A model generated the notes under the pieces. That model did not search any database and had not been told where the DNA came from. It saw nothing but the letters and a program-made list of their open reading frames with translations. From Enemella evansiae (lineage in GTDB: Bacteria; Actinomycetota; Actinomycetes; Propionibacteriales; Propionibacteriaceae): a stretch of 64,000 nt of DNA. Below, piece by piece: positions 57,480 through 64,000 of the stretch. The DNA lies in contig NZ_NMVP01000036.1 of assembly GCF_002250705.1 (NCBI RefSeq), positions 62,001 through 126,000 on the forward strand, in the 5' to 3' direction. How positions within the stretch are numbered: position 1 is the stretch's first letter; each line of letters opens with the position of its first letter. Both the position numbers and the translations under genes were made by a program.

Positions 57480-58520
57480 ATGACGACCACGGACTGGAGC
57501 GCGACGACAGCCGAGCATCCCGATCGGAACGGGCAGGTGGTGTGCATCGGGGAATCGATGACCCTGCTCACCCCGCCGGCCGGGCAGTCGCTGATCGAGG
57601 CCACCGAGACCGAACTGCACGTCGCCGGCGCCGAGGGGAATGTCGCCTGCGGGTTGGCCCACCTCGGCATCGGCACCCAGTGGCTCAGCCGGATCGGCGC
57701 CGACCCCCTGGGCCAACGCATCCTGGACTTCTATGGCTCCCGCGGCGTCGGCCTCGACCATGTCGACGTCGACCCCGAGCGACCCACCGGCGTGATGTTC
57801 AAGGACCGCGTCGGTGAGCGCAGCAGCGTCCTCTACTACCGCAGGGGTTCCGCGGCCAGCGCCCTCAACCCCGAGATGCTGCCGGGCCTGGGCGAACCAG
57901 CCTTGATCCACCTGAGCGGCATCAACGCCGTGCTCTCCAATCAGATGGCCGACCTGGCCGCGACCGTGGTCATCGACCGGGCACTGCCCGATGCGCTGGT
58001 CAGCTTCGATGTGAACCACCGCCCCGGCCTGTGGCCCGCCGAGGAGGCCGCCGCGCCGCTGCGTCGCCTCGCCAACGCGGCCGACGTGGTGCTGGTCGGC
58101 CTCGACGAGGCGGAACGACTCTGGGGCAGCGGCACCGCCGAGGACGTCCGCGCCGCCCTGCCCGACGCCGGCATCATCGTGGTCAAGGACGCCGACCGCG
58201 GCGCCTGGCACCTGGCGGGCGAGGAGACCGTGTTCCAGCCCGCGCTGCCGCTGCGGGTGGTCGACGTGGTCGGCGCCGGGGACGCCTTCGCGGCCGGTTA
58301 TCTGGCGGCCCTGCTCTCCGGGCGTACGCCCGCCGCGCGGCTCCGGCTGGGCCACCTGCTGGCCGCGCTGACCATCCAGTCCACCGCGGACACGCCGCCA
58401 TTGCCGGATGCCCGGGTGCTCTGGGAACTGGCGGACGCCGAGGACGGCTGGGACCAGATCGTGATCGACCCGCGTGCACTCGATGACGCGGAAATCCTGC
58501 GAGGAAAGGAAATCCGGTGA
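57480..58520 (+). CDS. PfkB family sugar kinase, probable 2-dehydro-3-deoxygluconokinase
   Basis: The 346-residue kinase phosphorylates a sugar acid, most likely KDG, in line with its overlap with a KDPG aldolase gene. Its pfkB signatures are GAEGNVACGLAHLG, LVSFDVNHRPGLW and the catalytic VVDVVGAGDAFAAGYL. The glycine and Asp of GAGD are intact. ATG 57480 is preferred over the ATG at 57414, which has no ribosome site. The C-terminal tail contains an Asp/Glu-rich patch. Confidence 0.87.
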   Translation: MTTTDWSATTAEHPDRNGQVVCIGESMTLLTPPAGQSLIEATETELHVAGAEGNVACGLAHLGIGTQWLSRIGADPLGQRILDFYGSRGVGLDHVDVDPERPTGVMFKDRVGERSSVLYYRRGSAASALNPEMLPGLGEPALIHLSGINAVLSNQMADLAATVVIDRALPDALVSFDVNHRPGLWPAEEAAAPLRRLANAADVVLVGLDEAERLWGSGTAEDVRAALPDAGIIVVKDADRGAWHLAGEETVFQPALPLRVVDVVGAGDAFAAGYLAALLSGRTPAARLRLGHLLAALTIQSTADTPPLPDARVLWELADAEDGWDQIVIDPRALDDAEILRGKEIR

Positions 58521-59113
58521 CCACCCTGGACGAGCTCTTCGAGAATCAGCCGATCATGGCGATCCTCCGCAATATGGACCCCGAGCGCAGCGTCCGGCTC
58601 AGCCGGACCGCCTGGCAGCTGGGCATCTCGATGGTCGAGGTGCCGATCCAGACCCCCGACGCCGTGCCGTCGCTGGAGGCGGTGCTGGCCGCCGGCCGCG
58701 AGCAGGGCCGCCCGGTCGGCGCCGGTACGGTCACCTCGGTCGACCAGGTCGAGCTGTGCGAGGAACTCGGCGTCGCCTTCACCGTCGCCCCCGGACTGGA
58801 CGCCGACGTCGTCGCGGCCTCCGAACGGGTCGGCGTACCCCACCTGCCGGGTGTGGCGACCGCGACCGAGGTGCAGCACGCCGTCCGGTTGGGGCTGACC
58901 TGGCTGAAGGCGTTCCCGGCAAGCCTGCTGGGCAAGGATTTCTTCCCGGCGATGCGCGGGCCGTTCCCGCAGGTGAACTTCGTCGCCACCGGTGGGATGA
59001 GCGCCCGCAATGCCGGTGAGTTCCTGGCGGCGGGGGTGCGCTGCGTGGCGGTCGGTTCTGCCCTGGAGGACGAGCAGCAGCTCCCATTGCTGGCCGAGCT
59101 GATCGGCCGCTGA
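58517..59113 (+). CDS. KDPG/KHG aldolase (2-keto-3-deoxy-6-phosphogluconate aldolase)
   Basis: The 198-residue TIM-barrel enzyme cleaves KDPG to pyruvate and glyceraldehyde 3-phosphate. Schiff-base Lys131 lies in WLKAFPAS and the catalytic Glu41 in VEVPIQT. Arg18 (AILRNM) and the phosphate-binding GGMSARNAGEFL are present. The Glu motif usually reads EVTLRT, so EVPIQT is a variation. With the upstream kinase it completes the lower part of the non-phosphorylative route from KDG; no dehydratase is near. It overlaps the kinase gene by GTGA. Confidence 0.92.
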   Translation: MTTLDELFENQPIMAILRNMDPERSVRLSRTAWQLGISMVEVPIQTPDAVPSLEAVLAAGREQGRPVGAGTVTSVDQVELCEELGVAFTVAPGLDADVVAASERVGVPHLPGVATATEVQHAVRLGLTWLKAFPASLLGKDFFPAMRGPFPQVNFVATGGMSARNAGEFLAAGVRCVAVGSALEDEQQLPLLAELIGR

Positions 59114-59114
59114 G

Positions 59115-59831
59115 CTAGTCCTCCGGCTTCTCCGCGCGGCGGCGCCGCGACCGGCGCTCCACCCGGCGGATCAACGAGGCCAACTGGGTCCGGGTCATGG
59201 TGACCGTGCCGTCGCCGTGCACGGGCAGCCGCCAGTCCCGCCAGTGCGCGAGCGCGGCAAGGCCGGCACCGGCGAGCGCCGAGACGATCATCGTCGGCGC
59301 CACCGGCAGGCCGGCCAGCTGACCGCCGACCGCCAGCGCCGCCGCGAGCAGCGCCGGGATGGCGTACAATCGATTGCCGCCGAACACCTCCGGCACGTTG
59401 CCGACGGCGATGTCGCGGATCATCCCGCCGCCGATCGCGGAGGTGATGCCCAGGCACATCGACGGCAACCAGCCCAGCCCGGCCTGCAACGATTTGGTGG
59501 CACCGGTCACCGCCCAGATGCCCAGCACCAGCGCATCCGCGATCGGGAACGCGCGCCGCCACAACCGGTCCGGAATCCGCAACAGGTACGCCACCGCGGC
59601 GCCGGCGAGCGCGCAGAGCAGGTAGCTCTGATCGGTGAGTGCAACCGGCCGCCCGGCCTGCAGCAGCGTGTCGCGGATCATCCCGCCACCGAGCCCGGAA
59701 ATGATGCCGAGCACGGCGAAACCGGTGATGTCGAAGCGCCGCTGCCGGGCGATCAGGCCACCCAGGATGCCGTTCAGCGCGACACCGACCAGGTCGATGA
59801 TGCGGAACGCCAGCGCGAGCTCGTCGGACAC
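59115..59831 (-). CDS. trimeric intracellular cation channel (TRIC) family membrane protein
   Basis: The 238-residue protein has about seven hydrophobic helices and two internal copies of the UPF0126/TRIC repeat, each ending in a GGGMIRD motif (GLGGGMIRDTLLQ and IGGGMIRDIAVGN). Bacterial TRIC proteins conduct K+ or other monovalent ions. The C-terminus is highly basic (RRVERRSRRRRAE). GTG at 59831 is the start. It is convergent with the aldolase gene with a one-base gap. Confidence 0.9.
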   Translation of the reverse strand: MSDELALAFRIIDLVGVALNGILGGLIARQRRFDITGFAVLGIISGLGGGMIRDTLLQAGRPVALTDQSYLLCALAGAAVAYLLRIPDRLWRRAFPIADALVLGIWAVTGATKSLQAGLGWLPSMCLGITSAIGGGMIRDIAVGNVPEVFGGNRLYAIPALLAAALAVGGQLAGLPVAPTMIVSALAGAGLAALAHWRDWRLPVHGDGTVTMTRTQLASLIRRVERRSRRRRAEKPED

Positions 59832-59889
59832 CGGTCAGTTGTAGCACGCGGCGCCGTGGCAGGATGAGCCCAACCAGGAGGAGGCCCGG

Positions 59890-60174
59890 ATGCCGACCTA
59901 CGAGTTCCGCTGCCCCACCCACGGCCCGTTCGAGGCGCTGCTGCCGATCGCCCGGTCCAGGGGTCCGGCTCCCTGCGTCGAATGCGGCGCGGAGGGCGTA
60001 CGCCTGCTCAGCGCCCCGCGACTGAATCTCGGCGACTCGACCGCCCGCCGGCTCCTCGATGCGACCGCCCGATCGGCCAGCGATCCGGCTGTCGTCTCCG
60101 CTCCGCCCGGGCGACCCGCGGCCCGCCCGCGTACCGCGCCCGACCCGCAGACCGCACGGCTCCCCCGGCCCTGA
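59890..60174 (+). CDS. fmdB: FmdB family zinc-ribbon protein
   Basis: The 94-residue protein starts MPTYEFRCPTHGPFE and has the zinc-ribbon ligands in RCPTH and PCVECG. A Pro/Ala/Arg-rich disordered tail follows from about residue 55. FmdB was named as a regulator of formamidase in Methylophilus. Its position 32 bases before fmdA fits. AGGAGGAGG before the ATG is a strong ribosome site. Confidence 0.88.
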   Translation: MPTYEFRCPTHGPFEALLPIARSRGPAPCVECGAEGVRLLSAPRLNLGDSTARRLLDATARSASDPAVVSAPPGRPAARPRTAPDPQTARLPRP

Positions 60175-60206
60175 CCGACCCCGCACACCGATCAAAGGAG
60201 ATCCCG

Positions 60207-61466
60207 ATGCCCGACGTGGTGTTCCCGCTCGACTCGACCAAGAGCTTCACCGACCAGAAGTTGATCGGCCACAACCGCTGGCACCCCGACATTCCTGCCC
60301 AGGTTCGGGTCAGGCCCGGTGACACCTTCCGCGTCGACTGCCGGGAGTGGTTCGACGGCGCGATCCACAACGACGACTCGGCCGAGGACATCCTCAACGC
60401 ACCGCTGAACAGCGTGCACGTGCTCTCCGGCCCGATCGCGGTGGAGGGCGCGAAGCCCGGTGACCTGCTGATCGTCGACATCGTCGACCTCGGCCCGATC
60501 CCGCAGGAGGACCGCGGACCGCTCGCCGGTCAGGGCTGGGGTTACACCGGCATCTTCGCCCGGGAGAACGGCGGCGGGTTCCTCACCGACCAGTTTCCCG
60601 ATGCCTACAAGGTGATCTGGGATTTCCAGGGTCAGACCGCGACCTCCCGGCACGTTCCCGGGGTGTCCTTCACCGGCATCGTGCACCCGGGCCTGATGGG
60701 CACCGCGCCCTCGGCGGAGCTGCTGGACCGTTGGAACGGCCGGGAGCGCGCGCTGATCGCCACCGACCCGGAGCGGGTGCCGCCGCTGGCATTGCCGCCG
60801 GAACCGCAGGACGCGATCCTGGGCAGTCTCCCGAAGGGCGAGTACGCCCGCGTCGCCGGTGAGGCGGCGCGGACCGCGCCGCCGCGGGAGAACGGCGGCA
60901 ACCAGGACATCAAGAACCTCACCAAGGGAACTCGGATCTTCTATCCCGTCTACGTCGATGGTGCGAATCTGTCGGTCGGTGACCTGCACTTCAGCCAGGG
61001 TGATGGTGAGATCACCTTCTGCGGGGCGATCGAGATGGGCGGCTTCATCGATCTGCACGTCGACCTGATCCGCGGCGGCATGGAGACCTACGGTGTCGGG
61101 GAGAACGCGATCTTCATGCCCGGCAACACCGACCCGCAGTACAGCCAGTGGCTGGCGTTCTCGGGCACCAGCGTCACCCTGGACGGCGAGCAGCGCTACC
61201 TCGATTCGCACCTGTCCTACCAGCGGGCCTGTCTGCATGCGATCGACTATCTGACGAAGTTCGGCTACACCCCCGAGCAGGCATACATGATCCTCGGTGC
61301 GGCACCCATCGAGGGCCGGCTCTCCGGTGTGGTGGACATCCCGAACTCCTGCTCCACGGTCTATCTGCCGACCGCGATCTTCGACTTCGACATCCGCCCC
61401 TCGGCCGACGGCCCGCACCAGATCGACCCGGGGCAGGGCGTACCGCGCGCTTCCTTCCAGGATTGA
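60207..61466 (+). CDS. fmdA: acetamidase/formamidase
   Basis: The 419-residue amidohydrolase releases ammonia from formamide or acetamide. Family features are GHNRWHPDIPAQVRVRPGDTF, SGPIAVEGAKPGDLLIVDI, PRENGGNQDIKNLTKG and GDLHFSQGDGEITFCGAIEMGG, where active-site residues cluster. Length matches FmdA (about 400-415). It could release ammonia from an amide in the nitrogen economy. AAAGGAG precedes the ATG. It is in an operon with fmdB. Confidence 0.93.
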   Translation: MPDVVFPLDSTKSFTDQKLIGHNRWHPDIPAQVRVRPGDTFRVDCREWFDGAIHNDDSAEDILNAPLNSVHVLSGPIAVEGAKPGDLLIVDIVDLGPIPQEDRGPLAGQGWGYTGIFARENGGGFLTDQFPDAYKVIWDFQGQTATSRHVPGVSFTGIVHPGLMGTAPSAELLDRWNGRERALIATDPERVPPLALPPEPQDAILGSLPKGEYARVAGEAARTAPPRENGGNQDIKNLTKGTRIFYPVYVDGANLSVGDLHFSQGDGEITFCGAIEMGGFIDLHVDLIRGGMETYGVGENAIFMPGNTDPQYSQWLAFSGTSVTLDGEQRYLDSHLSYQRACLHAIDYLTKFGYTPEQAYMILGAAPIEGRLSGVVDIPNSCSTVYLPTAIFDFDIRPSADGPHQIDPGQGVPRASFQD

Positions 61467-61478
61467 GATCGCGGCGCC

Positions 61479-61518
61479 CCGATCCGATCGCGCAAGATCG
61501 GAGAAGCGACCGGATCGG
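61479..61518 (+). terminator. inverted repeat after fmdA
   Basis: Arms CCGATCCG (61479-61486) and CGGATCGG (61511-61518) enclose a smaller CGATC-type stem. It lies 13 bases after the fmdA stop and may terminate that unit. No U-tract. Confidence 0.45.
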
Positions 61519-61538
61519 CTTTCCGCCACGATCGCACC

Positions 61539-62015
61539 ATGACTACTGAGACCACTGAACAGCTTGCCACCACGCGTACCATCACCGCCTCCGCCGAGGA
61601 CATCTTCGCCGTCCTCGCCGACCCGGGCCAGCACGGCGCCATCGACGGCACCGGCTGGGTCGGGGCCCAACGCTCGGCCGGCACCCTGCACGCCGTCGGC
61701 GACGTCTTCGAGATGGACATGTATCACGTGAACGCCGGTGGGGCGTACGTGATGCGCAACCAGGTGATCGCGTTGGACCGGCCGCGCACGATCGGTTGGC
61801 TGCCGATCGGCCAGGGCCCCGACGGCCAATGGGCGCCCGGGGGCTGGATCTGGCGCTACGATCTCGAGCCGGTCGAGGGCGGTACGCAGGTGACGCTCAC
61901 CTATGACTGGTCGCAGGTGCCGCAGTTCCTGCGCGATCAGATCCCGTTCCCGCCGTTCCCGATCAGCCATCTGGAGAACTCGCTGGCCAACCTGGAGCGG
62001 CTCGTCACCCGCTGA
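61539..62015 (+). CDS. SRPBCC (START-like) domain protein
   Basis: The 158-residue protein has the START-like fold: TRTITASAEDIFAVLADPGQH at the start, a central strand MDMYHVNAGGAYVMRN and WRYDLEPVEGGTQVTLTYDWS before a long final helix (LENSLANLERLV). It probably binds a hydrophobic ligand in a cavity. It has no linkage to a specific pathway. Polyketide cyclase-like and ATPase-activator (AHSA1)-like roles are possible. Confidence 0.85.
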   Translation: MTTETTEQLATTRTITASAEDIFAVLADPGQHGAIDGTGWVGAQRSAGTLHAVGDVFEMDMYHVNAGGAYVMRNQVIALDRPRTIGWLPIGQGPDGQWAPGGWIWRYDLEPVEGGTQVTLTYDWSQVPQFLRDQIPFPPFPISHLENSLANLERLVTR

Positions 62016-62035
62016 CCCGGGTGCGCGGTCCGTGC

Positions 62036-62041
62036 CACAAT
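62036..62041 (+). promoter_or_regulatory. -10 element of a probable leaderless promoter (DUF2630)
   Basis: CACAAT followed by six bases (GGCCGG) and the GTG at 62048. The first base differs from TANNNT, but the spacing is the same as at menF and menG. Confidence 0.4.
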
Positions 62042-62047
62042 GGCCGG

Positions 62048-62293
62048 GTGACCGATTCGAGCATCCACGCACACATCGACGACCTCATCGCCGAGGAGAA
62101 GACCCTGCGGGAGCGGCTGGCCAAGGGTGAGATCTCCGTCGAGGAGGAGAACGCCCGACTGTCCACCGTCGAGGCCGACCTGGACCGCTGCTGGGACCTG
62201 CTGCGCCAGCGCGACGCGCTGCGCGAGTTCGGCAAGAACCCTGACGAGGCCCAGGTGCGTTCGGCGAAGACCGTCGAGGGCTACCAGAGCTGA
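62048..62293 (+). CDS. DUF2630 family protein
   Basis: The 81-residue protein is almost entirely helical: SIHAHIDDLIAEEKTLRERL, a turn GEISVEEENAR and a second long helix TVEADLDRCWDLLRQRDALRE. It resembles DUF2630, a small actinobacterial family predicted as a coiled-coil hairpin, of unknown function. The GTG at 62048 is chosen because the upstream 27 bases include a leaderless-type promoter and no ribosome site. Confidence 0.82.
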   Translation: MTDSSIHAHIDDLIAEEKTLRERLAKGEISVEEENARLSTVEADLDRCWDLLRQRDALREFGKNPDEAQVRSAKTVEGYQS

Positions 62294-62403
62294 CCCTTCG
62301 CGGCCTCCGGCAGGTTTCAGCCGCTCGTCACGTCTGAGTAACCCGGGAGTCATCCGCGGCTGACTGAATGGTCGGACCACCCAACGCCCCATTGGAGGTC
62401 CGC

Positions 62404-63984
62404 ATGTCGCTCGACCGTCTGCCCTCACTGTCCCGCCGCGGATTCCTCGGCCTCGGCGCCGGCGCGGCCGCCGTCCTGGCCGTGGGAAACGCGCCCTCGG
62501 CGTACGCCGACCCACTGAAGCAGGAACTGTTCACCCTCGGCGTCGCCTCCGGTGATCCGCGCCCCGACTCGGTGGTGCTGTGGACCCGGCTCGCCGCCGC
62601 GCCGCTGGCCCTCGACGGTCTGGGCGGGATGCCCGACCGGAAGATCCCCGTGCACTGGCAGGTCGCCGAGGACGAGCGGTTCGCCCGCGTGGTCCGCCAG
62701 GGCACTGAGCTCGCCACCCGCGACTGGGCCCACTCGGTGCATGCCGAGGTGACCGGGCTCCGCCCGGACCGGGAATACTTCTATCGCTTCCGCGTCCAGG
62801 GCCAGCAGTTCAGCCCGATCGGCCGGACCCGTACCGCGCCGGCCGAGGGGGCGGACAACTCGGCCTTCACCTTCGGCTTCACCTCCTGCTCGAACCTGCC
62901 GGCCGGTTACTTCACCGCCTACCGGCACATGGCCGAGGACAACCTGGCGCTGATCGTGCATCTCGGCGACTACCTCTACGAGGGCGAGGGCAGGAGCGCG
63001 CTGCCCGGCCGCTCACACTCCTCCGGTGCGGAGATGTTCACCCTCGGTGACTACCGCGCGCGCTACTCGCAGTACAAGACCGATCCGGATCTGCAGGCCG
63101 CCCACGCGGCGGCGGCCTGGGTGCACGTCAACGACGATCACGAGGTGGAGAACAACTGGGCCGGTGACTATTCCCAGCCCGACAACGAGCCCGATCAGGA
63201 TCCGGCCGTGTTCCGGCAGCGTCGCGCTGCGGCGTACAAGGCGATGTATGAGAACCTGCCCTACCGTCCCAGCTCGACCCCGCAGGGCCCGGACATGCAG
63301 GTCTATCGGCAGCTGCGGTTCGGTCGGCTGCTGGATCTCGACATGCTGGACACCCGGCAGTTCCGCTCGCGGCAGTTGCAGGGTTGTGTCGGTGACTGCA
63401 CCGCCCGCTGGGACGACTCGCGGACGATGCTGGGCAGCCGGCAGCACGAGTGGCTGCTGGACAAGCTCGGCACCAGTCAGGCGCAGTGGAAGGTGCTCGG
63501 CAACCAGTTGATCACCTTCGATGCCGACAGCGTCGCCGGGCCGGGGCAGGACTTCAGCGAGGACAACTGGAACGGGTACGCCGCAGCGCGCCAGTCGCTC
63601 TATCAGGGCATCGTGGACCGGGGTGTGGACAACCTGGTGATCGTCACCGGTGATGCCCACCGCAATGCCGCCTCCGACCTGAAACTCAAGTTCTATGAGG
63701 AGTCCTCGCCGACGATCGGTGCAGAGTTCCTCGGCACCTCGATCAGCTCCGGCGGCGATGGCTCCGACAGCGACGCCCGCGGCCGCTTGTGGCTGGCGGA
63801 GAATCCGCACATCAAGTTCGCCAATGCCCAGCGCGGTTACCAGCGGGTGCGGGTGTCGAAGGAGCAGTTGCTGGTCGACTACCGCGTGGTGGACTACGTG
63901 ACCCGACCCGGTGCACCGATCCGGGACCGTGCGACGCTCACCGTCCGTGACGGCCGCCCGGGGATCGCCGACGTGGCCGGCTGA
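62404..63984 (+). CDS. phoD: Tat-exported PhoD family alkaline phosphatase
   Basis: The 526-residue phosphodiesterase/phosphatase has a twin-arginine signal peptide (SLSRRGFLGLGAGAAAVLAVG) and probable cleavage after AYA. The PhoD N-terminal beta domain (about 45-140) is followed by the catalytic domain. Metal-site segments are FTSCSNLPAG, IVHLGDYLYEGEG, NDDHEVENNW and VTGDAHRNAASD. PhoD uses Ca and Fe and releases phosphate from mono- and diesters outside the cell. GGAGG five bases before the ATG fixes the start. No Pho box was recognised upstream. Confidence 0.92.
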   Translation: MSLDRLPSLSRRGFLGLGAGAAAVLAVGNAPSAYADPLKQELFTLGVASGDPRPDSVVLWTRLAAAPLALDGLGGMPDRKIPVHWQVAEDERFARVVRQGTELATRDWAHSVHAEVTGLRPDREYFYRFRVQGQQFSPIGRTRTAPAEGADNSAFTFGFTSCSNLPAGYFTAYRHMAEDNLALIVHLGDYLYEGEGRSALPGRSHSSGAEMFTLGDYRARYSQYKTDPDLQAAHAAAAWVHVNDDHEVENNWAGDYSQPDNEPDQDPAVFRQRRAAAYKAMYENLPYRPSSTPQGPDMQVYRQLRFGRLLDLDMLDTRQFRSRQLQGCVGDCTARWDDSRTMLGSRQHEWLLDKLGTSQAQWKVLGNQLITFDADSVAGPGQDFSEDNWNGYAAARQSLYQGIVDRGVDNLVIVTGDAHRNAASDLKLKFYEESSPTIGAEFLGTSISSGGDGSDSDARGRLWLAENPHIKFANAQRGYQRVRVSKEQLLVDYRVVDYVTRPGAPIRDRATLTVRDGRPGIADVAG

Positions 63985-64000
63985 CGGTCGCCAGATAGCT

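Noticed and set aside
1..64000. tRNA, rRNA, prophage, integrase or insertion-sequence genes
   Set aside because: None could be recognised on either strand; boundaries of the catabolic array show no attachment-site-like repeats.

Overview
The window is chromosomal DNA from a high-GC actinobacterium. Evidence for this: near-universal G/C third codon positions, many GTG and a few TTG starts, 1-4 base start/stop overlaps, a menaquinone (not ubiquinone) pathway, a MenJ-type menaquinone reductase, a DtxR-type iron box and many apparently leaderless promoters. Gene content fits the Propionibacteriaceae or relatives; that family-level placement is inference. No rRNA, tRNA, insertion sequence, prophage or CRISPR array was seen.

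Region 1 (1-26.5 kb) is respiratory and core metabolism. A minus-strand complex I operon (nuoA to nuoG, nuoG cut by the window edge) follows a MenJ-like menaquinone reductase. Divergent from it is menF, and menG, menD, menC, menE and menA follow further on, so most of menaquinone synthesis lies beside its main electron donor complex. Interspersed are a small alarmone synthetase, a fused dihydroxyacetone kinase, a LysR regulator, a DUF6297-type ABC export pair, a TM0106-type RecB-like nuclease and a siderophore uptake operon (SIP reductase, binding lipoprotein, two permeases, ATPase) with an iron box.

Region 2 (26.5-39.2 kb) holds envelope and transport functions: two CNNM/CorC-type proteins, small membrane proteins, an NfeD-flotillin pair, a lipoprotein, a PRC-barrel protein, a MerR regulator coupled to a VIT/VWA protein, a complete BioYMN biotin ECF transporter with a BioQ-like operator, and a MarR regulator.

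Region 3 (39.2-56.1 kb) is the accessory part of most interest. It contains a long minus-strand catabolic array: a small conserved protein, a Rieske oxygenase, a small helix-turn-helix protein, a degenerate alpha/beta hydrolase, a ThDP enzyme, two SDRs, an alpha/beta hydrolase, an extradiol-type dioxygenase, a PDR/VanB reductase, a cupin, an aldehyde dehydrogenase, an aspartate-dehydrogenase-like protein and an SsuABC/NitT-type transporter. A divergent FAD monooxygenase and IclR regulator sit at its far end. I cannot assign the substrate. A 16-bp motif before the MarR gene, the aldehyde dehydrogenase and the transporter lipoprotein suggests one regulon.

Region 4 (56.1-64 kb) returns to ordinary genes: DoxX, DUF6458, a KDG kinase/KDPG aldolase pair, a TRIC-like channel, FmdB/FmdA formamidase, an SRPBCC protein, DUF2630 and a Tat-exported PhoD phosphatase. 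Dispersed palindromic repeats occur at 8.2, 16.7-17.1 and 25.2 kb, and the last lies in frame inside menE.
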